Assembly (NCBI RefSeq): GCF_001425685.1
Contig: NZ_LMCY01000028.1
Location: 54,343 to 111,848, forward strand
Origin: Massilia sp. Root335
Lineage (GTDB): Bacteria; Pseudomonadota; Gammaproteobacteria; Burkholderiales; Burkholderiaceae_D
Direction: 5' to 3'
Length of the DNA: 57,506 bases
This document shows positions 1 through 9,013 of this stretch, piece by piece. The notes under the pieces were generated by a model. The model made no database searches. It had not been told where the DNA came from and saw only the letters and a program-made list of their open reading frames with translations. Every line of letters begins with the position of its first letter. Position 1 is the first letter of the stretch. Both the position numbers and the translations under genes were made by a program.

Positions 1-1337
1 CGCGGCAGGCCGTCGCCGTGCCGGCGCACGGCGTCGCGCCGGCGGACATGGACGCCGTGCTGGCCGCGCCGCACCTGTGGCAGGGCGTCGACGATCCGTA
101 TCTGTACACGAGCGACGTGACCGTGGCGCGGGCCGGCGGCGCGCCGCTCGACCGCGTGGACGACGAGGTCGGCGTGCGCACCGTGCGGCTCGACCCGGAG
201 CGCGGCCTGTTGCTGAACGGTCGTCCGTACCGCGTCCACGGCGTCAACGTGCACCTGACCTGGGCGCCGGGCAAGGGCACCGCAGTGGCGGACGCGGACA
301 TCGATGCCGACTACCGCATCCTCGAAGACCTCGGCGTGACGGGCCTGCGCTTCGCCCACTACCAGCACAATGCGCACAGTTACGCGCTGGCCGACCGCAA
401 CGGCATCCTGGTGTGGACGGAGCTGCCGCTGACGTCGGAAGTCGGTGCAAGCGCGGCGTTCGCCGCCAACGCCGCCCAGCAGGCGCGCGAACTCGTGCGC
501 CAGAACTTCAATCATCCGTCCGTGTTCGTCTGGGGACTCGGCAACGAGATCTACAAGGTGGACGACGTGAGCGGCCGCCTGCTCGACGCGATGCAGAAGC
601 TCGTGCACGACGAGGACCCGAGCCGGCCGACCGTGTACGCGAACTGCTGCGCGCCGCTGGACGGACCGCAGGCGATGCACACGGATGCCATCGCGTCGAA
701 TGTGTATTTCGGCTGGTACGACAAGGAGTTCGCCGACCTCGCGCCGTTCCTCGCGTCCAATCACGCACTGCGCCCGCACACGCCCGAGGCGCTGAGCGAA
801 TACGGTGCCGGTGCGAGTGCGCAGCAGCAGGAAGACCCGCCGCGCCGTCCTGTGGCCAACAGCCGCTGGCATCCGGAGCAGTACCAGGCCCTGTACCACG
901 AAGCGGCGTGGCGCCAGATCGAGGCGGCGCCGTGGCTGTGGGCGACCTTCGTGTGGACGGGTTTCGATTTCGCGTCCAGCGGCCGCAACGAGGGCGCGGC
1001 GACCGGCATCAACGACAAGGGCCTGGTCAGCATGGACCGCCAGGTCAGGAAGGATGCGTATTACTGGTACCAGGCCAACTGGTCGAAGAAGCCGATGGTG
1101 TACATCACGTCGCGCCGGGCGGTGCGGCGCACCGTGGCCGACGTCGAGGTCAAGGTGTACAGCAACCAGCCGGGCGTGCGCCTGCGCGTGAACGGCGTCG
1201 ACCTGGGCGAAAAGGCCGTCGACGGCCACATCGCGCGCTGGCAGGTGCGCCTGGCGCCGGGTGCGAACCGGATCGAGGCGCAGGCCGGCGCGCTGGCCGA
1301 CGACGTCGAGTGGAACCTGGCGCCGGGCTCTCAGTGA
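1..1337 (+). CDS. Glycoside hydrolase family 2 beta-galactosidase-type enzyme (5' end outside window)
   Basis: The reading frame is open from the first bases, so the start lies upstream and only the C-terminal part is seen. It shows the end of the GH2 immunoglobulin-like domain (LWQGVDDPYLYTSDV), the GVNVH entry into the TIM barrel, and the two clan GH-A carboxylates: acid/base Glu in WGLGNEIYK (codon 546-548) and a nucleophile candidate in LSEYGAG (codon 798-800). A beta-sandwich tail follows. GH2 enzymes hydrolyse beta-galactosides, beta-mannosides or beta-glucuronides; beta-galactosidase is my best guess because of the rhamnogalacturonan-type neighbours. The stop overlaps the stop of the convergent PEP-CTERM gene by 7 bases. 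Confidence 0.85.
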   Translation, partial: RQAVAVPAHGVAPADMDAVLAAPHLWQGVDDPYLYTSDVTVARAGGAPLDRVDDEVGVRTVRLDPERGLLLNGRPYRVHGVNVHLTWAPGKGTAVADADIDADYRILEDLGVTGLRFAHYQHNAHSYALADRNGILVWTELPLTSEVGASAAFAANAAQQARELVRQNFNHPSVFVWGLGNEIYKVDDVSGRLLDAMQKLVHDEDPSRPTVYANCCAPLDGPQAMHTDAIASNVYFGWYDKEFADLAPFLASNHALRPHTPEALSEYGAGASAQQQEDPPRRPVANSRWHPEQYQALYHEAAWRQIEAAPWLWATFVWTGFDFASSGRNEGAATGINDKGLVSMDRQVRKDAYYWYQANWSKKPMVYITSRRAVRRTVADVEVKVYSNQPGVRLRVNGVDLGEKAVDGHIARWQVRLAPGANRIEAQAGALADDVEWNLAPGSQ

Positions 1338-1960
1338 TGCCGGTTGAACGAACGCCGGCCGCGTACGAACCCCAGCATGCAGAGCGCGGTCAGCGCCAGC
1401 AGCGGTGAGGACGGCTCGGGCACTGGCGCAGCCTGGGTGACGTTCGCCAGTCCGGTCGGGGACGACGCCAGGACCGTGCCCGGAATACCGCCCAGCTGCG
1501 GTACGAGGACGAATTCCGCGAAACTGCCGGTGCCGCCGAGGTAGGCGGTGAGGTCGTCGTTGTAGAGCGTCGCGTCGAACTGCGATTCGTCGATATTTTC
1601 GGTGGTGGCGAAATCGCCGTCGAAGCGGACGTCGAAGCTGAACACGCCGCCCAGGTCGACGAACTGGGTCAGGTAGTCGCCGCCGTTCTGGTTGCCCAGG
1701 ACGATGCCGTCCGTAATGCCGCCGGTGGCGCCGGGCGTGCGGTCGAACGCCGCGCCGAAGGCGCCGCTGAAGTTGTTCAACACGGCGGTTGCCGGCGTCG
1801 CCCCGGCGTTGGCGAGGAAGGTGAAGTCCATCAGTCCGTGGCCGGCCAGGCCGGCCGTGTCGATGCTGACATGATAAGTGGGAACGGCGTGGGCGGCATG
1901 GCTCGCGAGCAGGGCGAGCCCGCAGCAGCATTGCGCCAGGAGAGTCTTCAAATTGAACAT
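1331..1960 (-). CDS. PEP-CTERM sorted secreted protein (NF038129-like)
   Basis: About 209 residues. An N-terminal signal peptide (MFNLKTLLAQCCCGLALLASHAAHA) is followed by a beta-rich domain and ends in a PEP-CTERM tripartite signal: PVPEPS, a hydrophobic helix (LLALTALCMLGF), then RGRR. Such proteins are recognised by exosortase and delivered to the cell surface or matrix. I chose the ATG at 1960 because AGGA lies 8 bases upstream; an in-frame ATG at 1969 is the alternative. Its start lies 16 bases after the stop of the upstream esterase lipoprotein gene, so the two are probably co-transcribed. The exact function is unknown. No exosortase gene is visible in this window. Confidence 0.8.
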   Translation of the reverse strand: MFNLKTLLAQCCCGLALLASHAAHAVPTYHVSIDTAGLAGHGLMDFTFLANAGATPATAVLNNFSGAFGAAFDRTPGATGGITDGIVLGNQNGGDYLTQFVDLGGVFSFDVRFDGDFATTENIDESQFDATLYNDDLTAYLGGTGSFAEFVLVPQLGGIPGTVLASSPTGLANVTQAAPVPEPSSPLLALTALCMLGFVRGRRSFNRHH

Positions 1961-1976
1961 GGTCCGCATCCTGATC

Positions 1977-4076
1977 TCAAAAAGTACCGGCAAATATCGT
2001 GTTCGTGTAACCGATCGCAATCTTGTTGGGATTGCTGTAGGTGAGCGGCACGGTGAACGACGCGCCCGCGGCAATCGGCGTGCCCGTCATGGCGATATAA
2101 GGCGCCCCGTCGCGCACGCCGCTCGCATTGTCGAGCGTGACGCCTGCCGTGAGGTTGTCGAAGACCAGCTGGAACGGCCCGTCGAGCGTCGCGCCGCTGG
2201 TGTTGGTCAGCGTGATCGACGCGCTGTATTTGTTCGTGATACGGTTCCAGGCCAGGCCGGAACGCAGCAGCGAGAAACTGGACGTGGCGTCGACGACAGT
2301 GGGCGTCGACTGTTTGCTGGTCGCGCTGCCGGACACCGTCACACCGTAGACGGCAAGCGTCTTGCCGGTGACGCCAGCCGAATTCCACGGATAGACGCGG
2401 ACATACACGGTTGCCGCCGGGGGAACCTGAACGACGACGGGGTAGCTCAGTTTCGCCGTGAACGTATCCTTCACAAACGATAACGGACTGGTATTCAGCC
2501 TGGTCGAACCGGAAAAGTCCGGATTCAGCGAATACTCGATGTCGGCCACCACGGTCGAACCGCCGCTGCTGGTGAGATAGGCGGAAATCGTGTCGACGGA
2601 CAGCGTCGCCGTGCCGGCGTGGACGGCGAATTGCAGGTACTGGTTGTTGTCGCGCGTGGGGGAATTCGCCACGTAACGGGCGACCGTCGTGTCCTGCCCA
2701 TCCACCGCGATGACCTTGGCCGTCGACGCCGCCAGTCCGTGCACGACGGCGTCGTCCGCGCTCACCAGGCCGTCCGTCGCCGGCGCCAATGCGAATCCGG
2801 CCTTGAACCAGCTGGCATACGAGGCGATGCCGCCGGCGGCCGATACGCCTTGTCCGTGCAGGGCGATGGTCGTGGGCAGGGCGGCGCCGCCGATCGCAAA
2901 GCTGACGCTGCCGCTGTAAATCCTTGCTTCGCTCGGGGTGAAACGGACATACAGCGCTTGTGTAAAAGCGCCATTCGTATAGTCGACGGTCACGTTGCGC
3001 GACCAGACGCTGTTATCGAGCGACAGGTCAAAATTGGCCGGGGCGGATATCGTCATCGTTCCCTGCGCCGGCATCAGGTCGAATGCGGACAGCGTGACCG
3101 TCCTGGTCGTCGGCATGCCCACGTAGCGCGTCGACCAGTCGAGCGTGCCCGGACTGGGAATGAGCGAGGTGACGGGCACCATATGGTTGGCAAGGATGTT
3201 CAGCCCCCGCATGCCTTCGACGGCGCGCTTGGCGATCAGGTTCGCAAAAAGCACTTGCGGGTGAGTGCTGTCGGCAGCGATGTACAGGTTTGCGGTCGCC
3301 GCCGCGTTGCCGTAGCTTTCGACGATCTTCTTGGTCTCGGCGGTGATGTCGACGAAAGCAACGCCATACCTGGTGGCGACCGCCTTCATCGCGGCGACAT
3401 AATCGCCGCGCGCATAGGCCTCGTTTGCCGTGATACCGACATTGTGCTGGCCCTGCGGCGTGATCGTCGTGCCGCTGAAATATTTGCGCACGATCGGCGA
3501 CATCAGAATCGGCGTCGCCCCTCTGGCGCGAACCTGCAGGACGTATTTCTTCAGGAACTGGTAATAAGAGTGCTCTGAAATATCGACGGTGGGATCGACC
3601 TTGTCCGGGCGGCCCGTACAGGCCTCGCCATTACCCGAGCCGTCGCTGCAGAACGCATAGGTGCCGAACTGGGCGTAATCGCCGCCGGCTTTCTGGTCGT
3701 TGTGGGCAAACTGGATGATGACGTAATCGCCCGCGGCGATTTTCGGCAGGATGGCGGGCCAGCGCGTCGCCTCATAGTAGAAACTTCGCGAGCTGCGGCC
3801 GCCAAGGGCCCAATTGTCGACCTTGACGCCGGCGTCGAAAAACTGGGGCATCGCTTCGCCCCATCCCATTTGCGGACGGCGGTCTTCCGTATAGGCCGTC
3901 ATGGTGGAGTCGCCCAGCATATGAATGGTCGGGACCGTCGACGCCGAGACCGAACCCATCGTCGATAACAGCCTGGTACCGCTCGCGGAGCCGTCGTCCC
4001 GGGCCCCCCCGCCGCATGCCGTCAAACCGCTTGCGAGGACCAGCGTACCGATCCAGGCGGATAACAATCTTTTCAT
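1977..4076 (-). CDS. SGNH/GDSL esterase lipoprotein, CE12 rhamnogalacturonan-acetylesterase-like
   Basis: 699 residues with a lipoprotein signal (lipobox LTAC, Cys21), so it is probably anchored in the outer membrane. The catalytic domain (about residues 48-290) has the SGNH blocks: GDSTM (Ser57), a Gly in ALGG, HND (Asn126) and DSTHP (Asp269, His272). This arrangement matches CE12 acetylesterases acting on rhamnogalacturonan. About 400 further residues form beta-sandwich, Ig-like domains that may bind carbohydrate or anchor the enzyme; this tail is much longer than in a minimal CE12 enzyme (about 230-280 residues). The start is secure: AAGGAGGAGAG lies directly before ATG. The gene sits between a TonB receptor and a PEP-CTERM gene on the same strand. 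Confidence 0.8.
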   Translation of the reverse strand: MKRLLSAWIGTLVLASGLTACGGGARDDGSASGTRLLSTMGSVSASTVPTIHMLGDSTMTAYTEDRRPQMGWGEAMPQFFDAGVKVDNWALGGRSSRSFYYEATRWPAILPKIAAGDYVIIQFAHNDQKAGGDYAQFGTYAFCSDGSGNGEACTGRPDKVDPTVDISEHSYYQFLKKYVLQVRARGATPILMSPIVRKYFSGTTITPQGQHNVGITANEAYARGDYVAAMKAVATRYGVAFVDITAETKKIVESYGNAAATANLYIAADSTHPQVLFANLIAKRAVEGMRGLNILANHMVPVTSLIPSPGTLDWSTRYVGMPTTRTVTLSAFDLMPAQGTMTISAPANFDLSLDNSVWSRNVTVDYTNGAFTQALYVRFTPSEARIYSGSVSFAIGGAALPTTIALHGQGVSAAGGIASYASWFKAGFALAPATDGLVSADDAVVHGLAASTAKVIAVDGQDTTVARYVANSPTRDNNQYLQFAVHAGTATLSVDTISAYLTSSGGSTVVADIEYSLNPDFSGSTRLNTSPLSFVKDTFTAKLSYPVVVQVPPAATVYVRVYPWNSAGVTGKTLAVYGVTVSGSATSKQSTPTVVDATSSFSLLRSGLAWNRITNKYSASITLTNTSGATLDGPFQLVFDNLTAGVTLDNASGVRDGAPYIAMTGTPIAAGASFTVPLTYSNPNKIAIGYTNTIFAGTF

Positions 4077-4112
4077 CTCTCCTCCTTTTTGTTTCTGGTT
4101 GATACAGCAAGA

Positions 4113-6929
4113 TCAGAACGTGTACTCGGCGCGATAAACCCAGGTGCGGCCGATCGGCTTGGCGATGTTCTGGGCGAACACCACGCGCGACGACAGGCGC
4201 TGGTTCGATAGCGGTGGATCGACGTCGAACAGGTTGTTGATGCCGAACGTGACTTTCAGGTGCCTGTTGAACTTGTAGTTCGTGCTCAGGTTGTACAGCT
4301 TGTACGGCGAGATCACGTGGTAGAACGGCTGGCCGGGCTTCTGGGTCGGCAGCGCATTGGTGTCGATGTAGTGTGAGGTCCACTGCTGCGTCAGCGTCGC
4401 GCCGAAGCCGCCAAGGGTCCAGGAGAAGCGCAGGTTGTGGCGCCAGCGGAACACGTAGGTATTGGCCGAGGTCGAGCCGGTCGCCAGCGCGCCGGGCTGG
4501 CCGACGCTGTCTTCCCATGGACCGCCCGCATCGTTCTGGCCCTCGTACTTGCGCACGTAGGTGCCGTCCAGGGCGATGCCGAACTTGCCCATCGCCGCGG
4601 TCGGGATACGGTAATTGAAGCTGGTGTCGATGCCCTGGGTATGCAGGCCGCCCATGTTCTGGCGGGTGACGACGATGTAGTCCAGCCGCCCGTCGGGCAG
4701 GCGCACGAACAGGTTCTGGTACTTCGCCACATCCCCGAAGATGGTGTCCTCGGTCTGCTGCGCGATCGTACCCTTCATGCGGATGTCCCAGAAGTCGAAG
4801 GAGACCATTGCGTTCTTGACCGGCTCGATCACGACGCCGGCGGTGAACGTACGCGACTTCTCGGGATCGAGGCTCGGGTTCGCGCCCGTGAGGATCGGCA
4901 GCGTCGTGTTGCAGACGGTTGCCGGGTCGAGGTTCAGGCCCGCGTACCGGGGATCGGTGGTCACCGAGCCGGTGTTCGGCTGCGACGGCGTCGCGCTCGG
5001 GCACAGCAGCGGGTCGTCCCAGCGTTGGGTCGACGGGGTTTTCACGCGCGGGGTGCCATACAGTTCCGGCAGGGTAGGGGCGCGGAAGCCGGTACTGGCC
5101 GTCGCACGCAACATCACCTGCTTGTGCGCTTCCCAGCGCACGCTCAGCTTCGGGTTGATCGTCGAGCCGAAGTCGCTGAAGTGGTCCACGCGCACGGCGC
5201 CGGTCAGGTCGATGTCCTTGGTGATCGGGGCATCGACTTCGGCGTACAGGCCGGCCACGGTGCGTGCCCCCGACGGGCTGGCGCCGGGGCTGCCCGAGAC
5301 CTTGTACGTGACCAGGTTGGCGTCCATGCTGGTGCTGTCCTCGTACATCTCGCGGTGCAGGTCGCCGCCGACGGCGACCGCCAGCGCACCGCCGCCCAGA
5401 TCCATCAGGGAGCGCGAGAGATTGAAGTCCGGGCCGAAGTAGCGCACGCGCGCGCTGCGATAGGTCTGGCCGTCCATGCTGATGCTGTCGAGGTACTGCT
5501 GGCCGGCCTCGTCCTGCTTGCCGAACGGGTTCAGGATGCCGTTCTCGACTCCCGCGTACAGCCCCGGGGTGGACGAGAAGCCCGTCTTCCAGCCGACCCG
5601 GCGGCGGCTCATCGCGGCGTTGAAGCCCACGCGGTAGTCCCATGCGCCGATCACGCCTTCGTCGTTGACGACGATGCGGTGGGTGTTCTGGCGGTCGTCG
5701 GTGCCGGCCGGCCCGAGTTCGTCCATGCTCCAGGTCAGCGCGAGGTCCTGGCCGGTCACGCCGGCGACGGCCGGCACGCCGCCGCTGCCGCCCGGGTACC
5801 ACTTGCTGCCGCTGCGGATGAACAAGGGTTTGCGCACGCCTGGATGGAGCTTGTCGTAGTCGGTCTGGGCGCCGAACACTTGCGGCGGGTTGAGCGCGTC
5901 GATATACGACTCGGTCGTCAGTAGCTCGACCGACAGCACGCCGCTGGCGCCATGGCGCAGCGAGGCCCTGGTCATCAGGGTGGTCTGCATCGCCTCGGGC
6001 AGCAGTTGCGGATACAGGGTCGGGTCCAGGATGCAGGTCTTGGTGCCCGAGCCCGAGGCCTTGGTCGAGGCCAGGCTGTACCGGGCGTCGTAATTGCTCG
6101 TGCAGCCGGTGGCGAAGTAGGGGTTGCCGGTGGTGCTGGTGGCCTTGCCTTTGTTATAGACCGTGAAATTGGCGGGCGCCGAGGACGAGCCGGAGGTGTT
6201 GGTGGAGAACGCCGTGCCGCCCAGGGCGACGATGTCCTGCGGGTTCCAGATGTTCGGGCGGTCGCGCTGCATCAGCGTGTTGCGCCGCTGGGAATCGATG
6301 GCGGCATAGACGTTCCAGCCGTCCTTCTGCAGGTCGCCCTTGCCGCCGATGACGGAAAGCTTCGGCTGCTGGCCACCGCCGTGGCGCTCGGGGTCGACGT
6401 AGCCGGCGACGACCTTGGCGCCCGTGTAGCTGCGCCTGGTGATGAAGTTGACGACGCCGGCGATGGCGTCGGTGCCGTAGATCGAGGAGGCGCCGTCGCG
6501 CAGCACCTCGACGCGCTCGACGGCGCTCATCGGCACGACGTCGACGTTGATCGAGCTGTCGCCGATCGCCTCGTTCGGGAGGCGGCGTCCGTTCAACAGC
6601 ACGAGGGTGCGGTTGGTGTTCAGGCCGCGCATGTTGATCATGGTGCCGCTGCCACCGCCGCCGACCGGTTCGTTGGTCGACGCGGTCACCAGCGAGACCG
6701 CGACTTCGGACATCGTCGTCAGGCCTTGCGCCTCGAGTTCCTCGGCCTTGTACGTGGTCAGGGGCAGTGCGTTCTCGGTCGCGATCCGCTTGATCGAGGA
6801 ACCCGTGATCTCGACGCGGGTCATCGTCTCCTGGGCCTGGGCGCCGGCCTGGTCGGCGAGGGTCAACGCCGCCAGGGCGATGGAAGTCAGCGCCAGGCGC
6901 GTGGTCGTGAAGTGGTTGGAACGTTTCAA
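4113..6929 (-). CDS. TonB-dependent outer-membrane receptor (pectin-type block)
   Basis: 938 residues. A signal peptide (ending near AGAQA) leads into a plug domain with RVEITGSSIKR, the NMRGLNTNRTLVLLNGRRL core and VERVEVLRDGASSIYGTDAIAGVVN. A long 22-strand barrel follows, ending in the aromatic C-terminus YRAEYTF expected for BamA recognition. The start codon is TTG with GGAG six bases upstream. Its neighbours are a CE12-like esterase and a GH2 galactosidase, so the likely ligand is an oligosaccharide from rhamnogalacturonan. The gene is first in a minus-strand operon whose promoter region carries GntR/FadR-like half sites (7029-7103). It belongs to a different subfamily from the two receptors at 15-28 kb. 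Confidence 0.9.
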   Translation of the reverse strand: MKRSNHFTTTRLALTSIALAALTLADQAGAQAQETMTRVEITGSSIKRIATENALPLTTYKAEELEAQGLTTMSEVAVSLVTASTNEPVGGGGSGTMINMRGLNTNRTLVLLNGRRLPNEAIGDSSINVDVVPMSAVERVEVLRDGASSIYGTDAIAGVVNFITRRSYTGAKVVAGYVDPERHGGGQQPKLSVIGGKGDLQKDGWNVYAAIDSQRRNTLMQRDRPNIWNPQDIVALGGTAFSTNTSGSSSAPANFTVYNKGKATSTTGNPYFATGCTSNYDARYSLASTKASGSGTKTCILDPTLYPQLLPEAMQTTLMTRASLRHGASGVLSVELLTTESYIDALNPPQVFGAQTDYDKLHPGVRKPLFIRSGSKWYPGGSGGVPAVAGVTGQDLALTWSMDELGPAGTDDRQNTHRIVVNDEGVIGAWDYRVGFNAAMSRRRVGWKTGFSSTPGLYAGVENGILNPFGKQDEAGQQYLDSISMDGQTYRSARVRYFGPDFNLSRSLMDLGGGALAVAVGGDLHREMYEDSTSMDANLVTYKVSGSPGASPSGARTVAGLYAEVDAPITKDIDLTGAVRVDHFSDFGSTINPKLSVRWEAHKQVMLRATASTGFRAPTLPELYGTPRVKTPSTQRWDDPLLCPSATPSQPNTGSVTTDPRYAGLNLDPATVCNTTLPILTGANPSLDPEKSRTFTAGVVIEPVKNAMVSFDFWDIRMKGTIAQQTEDTIFGDVAKYQNLFVRLPDGRLDYIVVTRQNMGGLHTQGIDTSFNYRIPTAAMGKFGIALDGTYVRKYEGQNDAGGPWEDSVGQPGALATGSTSANTYVFRWRHNLRFSWTLGGFGATLTQQWTSHYIDTNALPTQKPGQPFYHVISPYKLYNLSTNYKFNRHLKVTFGINNLFDVDPPLSNQRLSSRVVFAQNIAKPIGRTWVYRAEYTF

Positions 6930-7028
6930 CGTGGTCTCCGGTTTTTTATATTGGTTGTGTCGCCGTGTGCCAGGCGCCGGCGCGGATTCCGCACGGCCTG
7001 GGGCGTCGACCAGCTTCCATCGTTGAAA

Positions 7029-7103
7029 ATTGGTCGGACCTGCCTCGTGAACTGGTCCGACAAGATAATTACACCGTTTAACAAAGACGGCAATTGGTCC
7101 AGC
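7029..7103 (-). promoter_or_regulatory. Cluster of GntR/FadR-like operator half sites upstream of the TonB receptor
   Basis: Three related sequences lie 100-175 bases before the receptor start: TTGGTCGGACCTG (near 7030-7042), ACTGGTCCGACAAG (7051-7064) and ATTGGTCCAG (7093-7102). The first two, read on opposite strands, share GTCGGACC. They resemble the TGGTNNNACCA pattern of FadR-subfamily GntR regulators. No GntR gene of that subfamily is in the window. This is a motif reading by eye only. Confidence 0.4.
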
Positions 7104-7218
7104 CGCTTTTAGTTGTTAATTCGTCACGTCGACGTAAGGATCGTGCAAGCAAATCGTGCACGGTGGCCGGGATAAGGCGTAAGGACCCCTGCAGACACCA
7201 CTGATGGCTGGGTCGAAT
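7104..7218. other. Gene-free stretch upstream of the pectin-type operon
   Basis: Together with 6930-7103 this makes a gap of about 360 bases between the TonB receptor and the CBM remnant. Apart from the half sites and the hairpin annotated separately, I see no open frame with coding character and no RNA gene. The stretch is somewhat AT-rich near 7060-7120, as expected for a promoter. Confidence 0.5.
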
Positions 7219-7247
7219 CCCCAAAAGCCGGCGTCCGGCTTTTGGGG
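7219..7247. terminator. Strong 13-bp hairpin, probable terminator
   Basis: Perfect inverted repeat CCCCAAAAGCCGG (7219-7231), loop CGT, CCGGCTTTTGGGG (7235-7247). It lies downstream (minus strand) of the CBM remnant, with an internal T run in the descending arm but no long trailing T tract. It may be a terminator or a mobile-repeat remnant. Confidence 0.55.
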
Positions 7248-7288
7248 GCGGTTCACTGAAGTGGGCGCCTGCCGTTACCGGGGCCGTC

Positions 7289-7519
7289 TCAGCGCGTCCC
7301 GATCTCGTCGATGTTCGGTCCGTCCTGGCCGGCCGACTGGATCCTGACCGAATTGGTCGTGCCGCTGTTGAGCGGGGTCGAGAGGGTCATCTGCTGGTAG
7401 TCGTTCCACGAGCCGGTAACCGGGAAGGTGACGTTGCTCGCGACGCCGTTGAGCGTGACGCTCACGGTGCGCGCGGCCGTGCCGCCGTTCGCGCAGCGGA
7501 TGACCAGCGAGCGCGTTCC
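7289..7519 (-). pseudogene. Remnant of a secreted protein: C-terminal piece of a CBM6/CBM35-like module
   Basis: The minus strand encodes about 75 residues ending at a normal stop, reading CANGGTAARTVSVTLNG, then FPVTGSWNDYQQM, then GQDGPNIDEIGTR. This is the characteristic second half of a CBM6/CBM35 beta-sandwich (ANGG...AR, TGSW, GPNID). No signal peptide or enzyme domain precedes it: upstream of about 7519 the frame turns into sequence that is the complement of the SMP-30 remnant. I read it as the 3' end of a deleted polysaccharide-degrading enzyme gene, brought next to another fragment by a deletion. Confidence 0.65.
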
Positions 7520-7804
7520 GGATGAAGAGGCCCGCATCCTGGCCGGCCAGTGCATCCCCGGGCGCGTGGAAATGGAAGACGTGGCCACGTTGGGCGAGGG
7601 CGTCCTGTGGGATGCCGACCACCAGCTGGCCTGGTTCGTCGGCACCAAGGGCCGCCGCCTGCACTGCTGCGCGCCGACGACGGCGGCCGCGTGGTCTCGC
7701 TCGAGGACGGCCCGTACCGCTTCATCGAAACGGGCGGCGCATTCGTCCCGTTCGCGAAGGTCGCGCCCGATGTGCCCGGCCACCGCTTCAACGCCGCGCC
7801 GTGA
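7515..7804 (+). pseudogene. Broken SMP-30/gluconolactonase-type gene
   Basis: Two plus-strand frames together resemble an SMP-30 lactonase. One reads MEDVATLGEGVLWDADHQ, then TKGRRLH, up to about 7670; another continues as DDGGRVVSLEDGPYRF and TGGAFVPFAKVAPDVPGHRFN to a stop at 7804. A frameshift near 7670-7690, the loss of the segment normally lying between LEDGPY and the TGG strand, and the absence of the C-terminal two thirds of the propeller show that it is not functional. SMP-30 enzymes often hydrolyse aldonolactones (for example xylonolactone) next to 2,5-dioxovalerate dehydrogenases, and an intact gene of that type lies 6 kb away. Confidence 0.6.
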
Positions 7805-7825
7805 GCCCGGCGCGACCGCCGCCGG

Positions 7826-9013
7826 TCATGCGCTGGTGTCGCGATCCGCGCCGGCGGCCAGCGGCGCGCCGTGCCAATTCAGCCAGGCGAATCCCGCCAG
7901 GCCGGACGCCAGCGACGCCAGCAGGATGGCCATCTTCGATGCGGTGACGACGCCGGCCTGGTCGCCGAACGCGAGGTTGGTAATGAAGATCGACATCGTG
8001 AAGCCGATCCCGCCCAGCAGCCCGGCGCCCAGCACGTGGCGCCAGGCCAGGTCGGACGGCAGGCGGCACAAGCCCGTCGCGACCGCCGCGGCAGTGGCGG
8101 CCACGATGCCGACCGGCTTGCCGACGGCCAGGCCGAGGACGATGCCGAGACTGTTGGACGAGACCAGCGCCTGCGCCCAGCCGGGGCCGATGACGACGCC
8201 GGTATTGGCGAGCGCGAAAATCGGCAGGATCGCGAAAGCGACCGGCTTGTGCAGGACATGTTCGAGGCGATCCGACAGGGAGGGAGCGTCGCGCGTGGCC
8301 GCATCGGGCAGCGCGAACGCCAGCAACACCCCGGCGATCGTCGCGTGCACGCCCGACTTCAGCATGAAGAACCACATCAGCGCACCGCCGGCGAGGTAGA
8401 GGGGCAGGGACCTCACGCGACCCAGCCGGTTCAGCCCCGCCAGCAGCACGAACACGGCCAGCGCCGCGGCGAGATAACCGATCGACAGCTGCGCCGTGTA
8501 GAACAGCGCGATCACGACGATGGCGCCCAGGTCGTCCATGACAGCGAGCGCGGTGAGGAAGATCTTCAGCGACGCCGGCACCCGATTGCCCAGCAGGGCG
8601 AGCACGCCGAGTGCGAAGGCGATGTCGGTCGCCATCGGGATGCCGAGGCCTGCCTGCGCCGGCGTGCCGTGGTTCATGCTGAAATGAATGCATGCCGGTA
8701 CGACGATGCCGCCCGCGGCCGCCACGATCGGCAGCGTCGCATTCTTCAGGTCCGACAACTCGCCGTTGCGCAGCTCCCGTTTCAGTTCGAGCCCGATCAG
8801 CAGGAAGAACACGGCCATCAGGGCGTCGTTGATCCAGTTTTCGATGCTCAGGCCGGCGAGCGGCAGATGCCAGACGTCGAGGTAGGCATGGCCCAGCGGC
8901 GAATTGGCGAGCACCAGCGACGCGAGCGTGCAGAAGATCAGCACGGCGCCGCCGGCCTTGCCCGACGCGGCGAATTCCTTGAAGGCTTCCGATAGCGGGA
9001 GGTCAATCGCCAT
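7826..9013 (-). CDS. nhaA: Na+/H+ antiporter NhaA
   Basis: 395 residues, close to the 388 of E. coli NhaA, with about 12 membrane segments. It exchanges cytoplasmic Na+ for external H+. The ion-binding aspartates are present: the MDDLGAI pair (Asp160, Asp161) and Asp130 in IPMATDIAFALG. I chose the ATG at 9013 because GGGAG sits just upstream and the protein then starts at the usual family position; an open frame extends to 9145 but adds a non-family leader. It is divergent from the glucosylglycerol synthase gene, so ion export and compatible-solute synthesis sit side by side. Confidence 0.93.
   Translation of the reverse strand: MAIDLPLSEAFKEFAASGKAGGAVLIFCTLASLVLANSPLGHAYLDVWHLPLAGLSIENWINDALMAVFFLLIGLELKRELRNGELSDLKNATLPIVAAAGGIVVPACIHFSMNHGTPAQAGLGIPMATDIAFALGVLALLGNRVPASLKIFLTALAVMDDLGAIVVIALFYTAQLSIGYLAAALAVFVLLAGLNRLGRVRSLPLYLAGGALMWFFMLKSGVHATIAGVLLAFALPDAATRDAPSLSDRLEHVLHKPVAFAILPIFALANTGVVIGPGWAQALVSSNSLGIVLGLAVGKPVGIVAATAAAVATGLCRLPSDLAWRHVLGAGLLGGIGFTMSIFITNLAFGDQAGVVTASKMAILLASLASGLAGFAWLNWHGAPLAAGADRDTSA

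Noticed and set aside
7207..7222. T-loop-like GGTCGAATCC suggesting a tRNA remnant
   Set aside because: No acceptor stem, anticodon arm or CCA context can be folded around it; the following bases belong to the 13-bp hairpin.
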